The translations under genes and the position numbers were made by a program. Positions 58,401-64,000 of a DNA stretch of 64,000 bases are shown here, piece after piece. Position 1 is the stretch's first letter. Every line of letters begins with the position of its first letter. The DNA is from Bretschneidera sinensis (Eukaryota; Streptophyta; Magnoliopsida; Brassicales; Akaniaceae), in the NCBI GenBank assembly GCA_023935145.1, contig CM043698.1, positions 59,806,001 to 59,870,000 on the forward strand, in the 5' to 3' direction. The notes beneath the pieces were generated by a model. The model searched no databases and was not told the DNA's origin. It saw only the letters and a program-made list of their open reading frames with translations.

Positions 58401-58521
58401 AAAGAGGTCACCCTCTTGTTTGATAAAGCCAGGAAATCTGTAGCCTAATTTGCTGGTTTTTTGCTGCAGGCATGCTGGGGAAGGAATCAGTGATGATGAT
58501 GGCAGGGTTGATCATATGTAG
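52409..58521 (+). CDS. TON1: TONNEAU1 (TON1), cortical microtubule organiser
   Basis: Eight exons join in phase to 264 residues: 52409-52495, 53112-53244, 53756-53844, 53948-54070, 56398-56525, 56656-56681 (26 bp), 56763-56919 and 58470-58521. The protein starts [20 protein letters not shown] and has a LisH-type dimerisation segment at about residues 75-105 ([20 protein letters not shown]). After [13 protein letters not shown] comes a Ser/Arg-rich linker, then [20 protein letters not shown] and the C-terminal end GRVDHM. TON1 is related to human FOP and, with TRM proteins and the FASS/TON2 phosphatase subunit, forms the complex that builds the preprophase band and orders cortical microtubules. 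Length matches the family (about 260). All introns are GT-AG. A tandem repeat lies in intron 4. Confidence 0.95.
54890..55145. repeat. Two-copy tandem repeat in TON1 intron 4, about 127-bp period
   Basis: ggatgagcatgctaaggtgg...tagagctc...gacctgcatgagaag...tgctttgaagtg recurs once, at about 55020, with small gaps. The unit also has open frames, so it may come from an old gene fragment, but no family was recognised. Confidence 0.65.
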
Positions 58522-59680
58522 CTGAATGACATCTTTTGTATTGCTGCACTACAGTCTAGTGTGTATTTTTTTTCTCATCATCCTACAATGTTTTGATACC
58601 CTCAAATGAGGGTAGCGATGTTATGTAAGTTCTTATAAATTGTGATGTGCTGTAGTTCTTTGTTTGATCCTTCTTATCTCATTTTCATCTTCATTTGAAT
58701 CCATTTTGAAATTTCATCAACTGTTTCTATCTTATACTCAATTGATTCACAGATCTCAATTGATTCACAGATCGTTTTAAAGTTTCGAATGTACACATAA
58801 TTAAATTGTGGTTTGCGATAAAGATGAAGCCAGTTTGGATGAAACTTGGCATGGATTTTATCTTGTCATGTTAAAACATGGTTCCTAGGTTGGGTTCTTT
58901 TACTGCAAGGTTGCTATGGTGTAAGCTGTGGTAGCAATGTAGTTGAAAATTTGAAATCATTTGGAGCCTTCAAGGGTTGAGATGTCTTTAGCATAAAACA
59001 TGGGTATCAAAAGTTTTTTCTTCTTTTCTGAAATGATAACCCATCCAAAGAATTTTTCAAAGAGCGGATTTTTCACGCAGTCATCTTGTTTTCTTTTTCT
59101 TTGTCTCTTTTTAACCCAACTATTCGATTCGAACTTATCACTTCAAATTTTAAAACACCATAAATGCTTCTTAATTTGAAGAATATTTTTTTCATAACAA
59201 ATCAAGGAATTAGAAAATGCCAACAAAAATATAGTGTAGTCGTCTCGTGCAGTCTTAGGTAATCTTATAGTGACACCGCAAGATCAAAAAAGTTAATATT
59301 TAAAAATTTTAAAAATAATTATTATTTAAAATTTTTATAATTATCAATGAATCTTTTCAACCCTTATAACTTCAACCAAAAATCCTATACTTAAATCAGT
59401 TCGTGATTTAATTCAAACGTCAACCTACGTACACGTGTTCCACCTTTTCTCCTCACTTCTAGGAGACAAATCTCACAAGTCACAAGTCATAAGTCATAAG
59501 TCACAAGTCACTCGTCAAAGGAAAGTAACTTCCACGTAGGCACATATCACCGACACAAACACACTCCTTTGCTACCCGTGACCCATTTTACTATTCACGC
59601 AGTTTGAAACAACCCCTCCCGTTTTATTCATCTCTTTTTGCAGAGAGAAAACTGAAAAATTTGATCCCTTCTCTCACTCT
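58522..59680. other. TON1 3' flank and adenylate kinase 5' flank
   Basis: No gene. The TON1 3' UTR should end within a few hundred bases. A 7-bp microrepeat lies at 59474-59508. The region before 59681 is the promoter and leader of the adenylate kinase gene. Confidence 0.45.
59474..59508. repeat. Five-copy 7-bp microrepeat (cacaagt/cataagt)
   Basis: Consecutive units: cacaagt, cacaagt, cataagt, cataagt, cacaagt. It lies about 170 bp upstream of the adenylate kinase ATG, in the likely promoter. Confidence 0.8.
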
Positions 59681-62600
59681 ATGGCGGTCTTAAACCAGAT
59701 TTTGAGAGCGAGAGCAAAACCTACAACAGCAACAACAACAACAACAACAACGTTGTTCTCTTACCTAATTAGAACTCTGTGTTCTTCAACTTTTAATTCC
59801 GAAATTGACCTCAAGGCGCCTTCTCTGCTGGCGAACAAGTCTCTGCCTTTAAAGCGAGACCATAAGGAAAAAAATGTCCAGTGGGTATTCCTTGGCTGCC
59901 CCGGCGTAGGCAAAGGGACTTATGCCTCTCGCCTATCGAATCTCCTCGGCGTCCCTCACATCGCTACCGGCGATCTCGTCCGCGAGGAGTTATCCTCCTC
60001 GGGTCTTCTCACATCTCAGGTTAGTTTTTTTTATTCAATTAGCTTTTTTAACTTGGAACTTCTTCGGTAGTATGTTTCTCTTATTGTTTAGATAATTGAG
60101 ATCGTCTTCTCCAGATTTTGCATAGACTTACGTTTTTTTTTCTTCCTGATTTTGTTCTCTATAATTGAGCTTGTCTAAAATATGGCAATATTTTTTTTTT
60201 GGATTAAGTAAAGGTATAAGTATTAAAGGGCACCAAGGGGATGCCACCCTTGTGCAAATTCAAGTATTCAACTATTGAGCGTATTATTACTCTGTTATTG
60301 TTTTTCCCTTTTGGTTGGCTTATTATTTGATGGAATTTAAAACGAGAATATGTTGGTAACCTTTTCGAGCAGTGAATTAAAACCAGAAATTACGGATATA
60401 AGATATGTATGTTGGTTAATTCAACTTTAAAAATGAACTCAATTTTATTCAAAGGGAGAAAAAAAGAACTCGTTCTACTTGTGAAAAAGGATATCAATTT
60501 CCAGTTGAAATGAAATTGCAAAATTCCATGCTAACATTACCTAGTACCTACCCTTTTGGAAAGGAACTCTCGTTTTCGTTCTTATTCTTTGGATCCAATG
60601 CTTGAGAGTTAAGATACATGGATATCAGAATACGTAGGAGAGAGTAGTCTTGTGAGGAAAGTTGACTTGGACATCTTATTAGTGCCAAAATATTCTTGGA
60701 TCGAAACTCAGATTCTGGGTTAATTTTTTTCTGCATCACACTAAATGGACCTGGTTTGGAGAAAAAATCCATGATAAGGGTGAATTGTTTTTGTGTGTGC
60801 AAAGTTCAAAGCCTCGAATTTTAGGTTTGAGATTGTTGTTGCTATTGTTGCTTTTGTTGACTTTTATAACTTGATGTCTAGTATTTACTATATTATTTGT
60901 TATTTTGATATGTTGCAGCTCAAAGAGATTGTTAACCAAGGGCAGTTGGTTTCTGATGAAATTATAATAAGTTTATTGGCCAAGCGTCTTGAAGCTGGAG
61001 AAGCTAAGGGAGAATCTGGATTTATTCTTGATGGTTTCCCTCGAACCATAAGACAGGCGGTGAGCATTTTTTGTGACCAAATTCTGGAATGAAAAATCAT
61101 AGATTTGGCTCGTTTAATGTTAAATATGATATGAATGGTGAGTATTGCAGTTGCGAAAGGGAAATTCTAACTGATAGGAACACACGTAAACAAGATAGTG
61201 ACCAAAACTTAGTTTGAAGATTTTTTAGTGGTTTTTAGAGCACTGAAAGAATCTGGTTATAGAAGATAGGTAAACCAGATAGATAATAGATCTGAATATT
61301 TGAAATATACAGTTTATGAGAATTTTATGATGATGCATCCTTATACAACTGCTACTTCTCATGGATCTGGACATTGGTGAAATTAACTTTTGTGTTTTAA
61401 TTGACAAGTTTCGATTGTTGAGAAAATATAAATTTCCCATACGTGCAAACACCCTTTTAGTTACTGACATGCATTGGAAAATGTTATTTTGAGGATTTTT
61501 TTTTCTTCACAAAATGAACATATTAAATTGTTAGTTTGACACAGCTTGTACTGTCTAATGCAAAAATTTTAACCAGTTACATGTGATGTCAGGTGTTCAT
61601 ATATTAGAATTCTTTTGAGGATGTCTGGTGTTCCTGCTTAATTTTGGGAATTGGTCTAATGAGATATTTAGGTATATTAAATTGGTCAATTTAGGGGATG
61701 TTCATGGAATTTTTGGATTCTTGAATATGCTTAACAAGCGCACCCAAAAAAAGAAAATTGCTTACAAGGAAGAGCTTCCGGTTACAAAGTGTCAAGTCAC
61801 TGGCAACTGACACCTTTTAAAATGTGGAAATGTATTTATCCACTCCCATTTCGCCTACTAAACTGTCACCCTCCTCCCACCCCGCACCAAAGAAAGGAAA
61901 AACCCTTATGGCCCATTTGGTATGCGGAATTGAATTGTGTGGAATATATTCCACATGACTTATCAAAAAAATTGTGATTCCACATGAATAGAATTGGGTT
62001 GGAATAGAATTGTGATTTCATTATCGGGTTTGATTGTGCATGCAGAATATCTAATTCCATTCTGATTCCAATGTTTGATTGTATGCAATAGGGTTGGAAT
62101 TTGATGGAATATGTTGTAATGACTAAAACATCTTTTTCTTAAAATAGGCAGAAAAGACGATAAAAATTCATTTTCTAATATATTTTCTTAATTTTTAAAC
62201 CATTAAACGTAATGTATAATATTATTTTATGCTTATTTAACTATTTTCTTTATAATCCATGTTATAATATATTTATTCCTGATCTTTATCTAATATTTAT
62301 GTGTATTTTTATTTTTTCTCCAATTAATTTTTAAAAAGAAAACATGTTTTTTAATCTTGAAAATGCCATTAAGAAGAAAAATAATGATCACCCATTTGTA
62401 CAATATAAATTATAATATCACTAAGGGGTGAAAAAGGAAGGGAAATATTGGAATATTATGATTTGTGTGGGAGGTTTTTTTTGGTCCAATGGCGACCAAA
62501 AGCAATTACTTGTTTTGTGGAATTCAAAATGACAAGTCCCATGTTGTCATTTGTATTTCCAGGTTTTGAGGCAATTGTGTTTGTCATGGAATTGTAATTC

Positions 62601-63453
62601 TATGTTTATTTTACAACCCGACAGAAGAATTGGTAAGGCACATGGAGATGCAATTCAATTGTCACTCAATTCCACTTACCAAACGGACCATTAAAAAATT
62701 GATACAGTAAATTTGCTAAATGTAGTTTGCACTCTGGAGTGAATTTGCTAAATGTATTTTGCACTCTGGTTCTTGCAGGAAATATTGGAGGGAGTTACAG
62801 ACATCGATTTGGTGGTTAACCTGAAGCTTAGGGAAGAAGCATTGCTTGCAAAATGCCTTGGAAGAAGGATTTGTAGTGAGTGCGGACGAAATTATAATGT
62901 TGCTTGCATTGATATCAAGGGTGAAAATGGGAGCCCTGGAATTTATATGGCTCCACTTCCTCCTCCTCCACATTGTGCATCAAAGCTTATAACTCGTGCT
63001 GATGATACTGAAGAAGTTGTTAAGGAAAGACTGCGTGTATACTATGAGATGGTATAATTCCATATATTTTCAATTTCAAGAATCTAATAAACTATGCATA
63101 AAATTTATTATGAAGTGTATTTCAAAGATTCCTGGATGAAACCACTTATCTATATTATATAGGACTTCGTATTACTGGCACCTCTTCAGAAGCTCATAAA
63201 TTTGTCCACTCTTTTGGGATTTAATAGAAAACTATGCTTAGGCATGGAAATATTCATTAATGGTTGAATTAGTGACTAAGTGCATTGTAAATAATCTTTT
63301 TTCATGCAGACTCAACCATTGGAGGAGTTCTACCGCATTCGTGGGAAGTTGTTGGAATTTAATCTTCCAGGAGGAATCCCAGAATCTTGGCCAAAGCTGC
63401 TTCAAGCTCTACATCTTGAAGATCATGATGACAAACAGTCCGCCGCAGCATAA
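59681..63453 (+). CDS. Adenylate kinase, organellar type
   Basis: Four exons join in phase to 298 residues: 59681-60019, 60919-61059, 62779-63051 and 63310-63453. The N-terminus is rich in Thr, Ser, Ala and Arg, with a poly-Thr run encoded by an aca repeat (residues about 15-24), as in a plastid or mitochondrial presequence. The P-loop GCPGVGKGT is at residues 72-80, followed by [11 protein letters not shown] (AMP site) and [14 protein letters not shown] (NMP-binding/core). The LID begins [12 protein letters not shown] and contains a Pro-rich insert (APLPPPPHC). [17 protein letters not shown] is the conserved Arg segment. The enzyme converts ATP + AMP to 2 ADP. It is closest to plant AMK isoforms of the plastid/mitochondrion. 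All introns are GT-AG; intron 2 carries a Harbinger-type element. Confidence 0.95.
61909..62690. mobile_element. PIF/Harbinger-type non-autonomous element in adenylate kinase intron 2
   Basis: The 3-bp duplication TTA flanks it (61906-61908 and 62691-62693). Left end TGGCCCATTTGGTA and inverted right end TGGTCCGTTTGGTA are near-identical terminal inverted repeats; similarity continues into ggaattga. TTA/TAA duplication with such ends is typical of PIF/Harbinger (Tourist-like) elements. 782 bp, no transposase. Confidence 0.8.
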
Positions 63454-64000
63454 GTTCTTGTAATTCTGTAACATATTCATCAAGTTAGGTCATTCTTTGC
63501 ATGTGCAATACTCGCATGCATATTAATTTTAGAATGAAAGGGAAAAAAAGAAACATTTATATGCATTAAGTGGAAACATGGCCTTATTAGGATTTAGACA
63601 AGTGCAAAATGGGTGTTGTATTAATGGAGGCTTTCTGTTATTGTTAGTGATTTTATTTGGTTGACGAATAGTTGACCTTAAGAGGATATATTTGTGGGGG
63701 ATAAGTTTTGTTGCAATTCAGCTTTGCTGTATATGCTGTTTATTGGGTTTTGCTAGAGAGGCTATAAACCAAGCTTTTCTTAACAAAATAAAGTTTGGTG
63801 TAAGTTGAAGCTCTCAGTAAATGTGTGAATTACGGGTAAATTAGTATGAATTAATGATTCTTAGATTTATGGATCCTGTATGAGCCATTTTGTGACTGAG
63901 TTGATGATTCTTTCTGTAGCTATTTCACTTGCATGTTTTGAGATAGATAAAAGGTTTTTTTTGCATGTTTTGCTACTGAGGCAGCGGAATTGTATATTGA
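63454..64000. other. 3' flank of adenylate kinase gene
   Basis: Probably 3' UTR followed by intergenic sequence. No further gene seen before the window edge. Confidence 0.5.

Overview
The window is nuclear DNA of a eudicot plant. The protein-coding genes are split by many short GT-AG introns, the spacers are very AT-rich, and the proteins are plant-typical: TONNEAU1, plastid ribosomal protein L10, plant leukotriene-A4-hydrolase-type aminopeptidase and organellar adenylate kinase. A fragment of plastid accD is inserted in one intron. The species cannot be named from the sequence.

Layout: (1) 1-4850, a dead sense-oriented LINE on the minus strand that runs off the left edge. (2) 5821-6983, the first four coding exons of a ZC3H15/DFRP1-type CCCH zinc-finger gene (minus); the rest is absent or lies beyond the LINE. 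(3) 7490-8383, an LTR-like repeat. (4) 9359-14952, a 12-exon HAD-family hydrolase (plus) carrying a plastid accD fragment in intron 9. (5) 16320-17014, plastid ribosomal protein L10 with one frameshift. (6) 17976-18204, a foldback MITE. (7) 19085-21570, a broken partial duplicate of the neighbouring aminopeptidase gene, invaded by a small copia element. (8) 22043-25401, the intact M1 aminopeptidase/LTA4H gene (minus). (9) 25616-52250, a repeat desert of about 27 kb: an hAT-type element containing a SINE, a 3-kb tandem duplication with Helitron-like ends, a very young 10.3-kb Ty1/copia element (32562-42817), and a solo LTR of a related family (47336-48886). (10) 52409-58521, TONNEAU1 (8 exons). 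(11) 59681-63453, adenylate kinase (4 exons) with a PIF/Harbinger-type element in intron 2.

The most striking signal is in the copia family. A perfect 12-bp palindrome, CCAGTCGACTGG, occurs ten times in each LTR, twelve times (some mutated) in the leader of an extra third ORF, and five times in the diverged solo LTR. Start-to-start distances fall almost only at 21-22, 31, 43 and 52 bp, that is 2, 3, 4 and 5 helical turns, although the spacer sequences are unrelated between sites. Each array lies upstream of a TATA box. This looks like a same-face protein-binding array controlling the LTR promoter and an internal promoter for ORF3. The transcribed part of the same LTRs also holds tandem CUUCC-GNRA-GGAAG hairpins.

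The host genes are ordinary housekeeping genes and do not form a pathway. The RPL10c/aminopeptidase neighbourhood matches, from memory, the Arabidopsis At5g13510/At5g13520 pair, which suggests old microsynteny. Exon borders were assigned by eye; phases sum correctly in all genes where a full set of exons is given.
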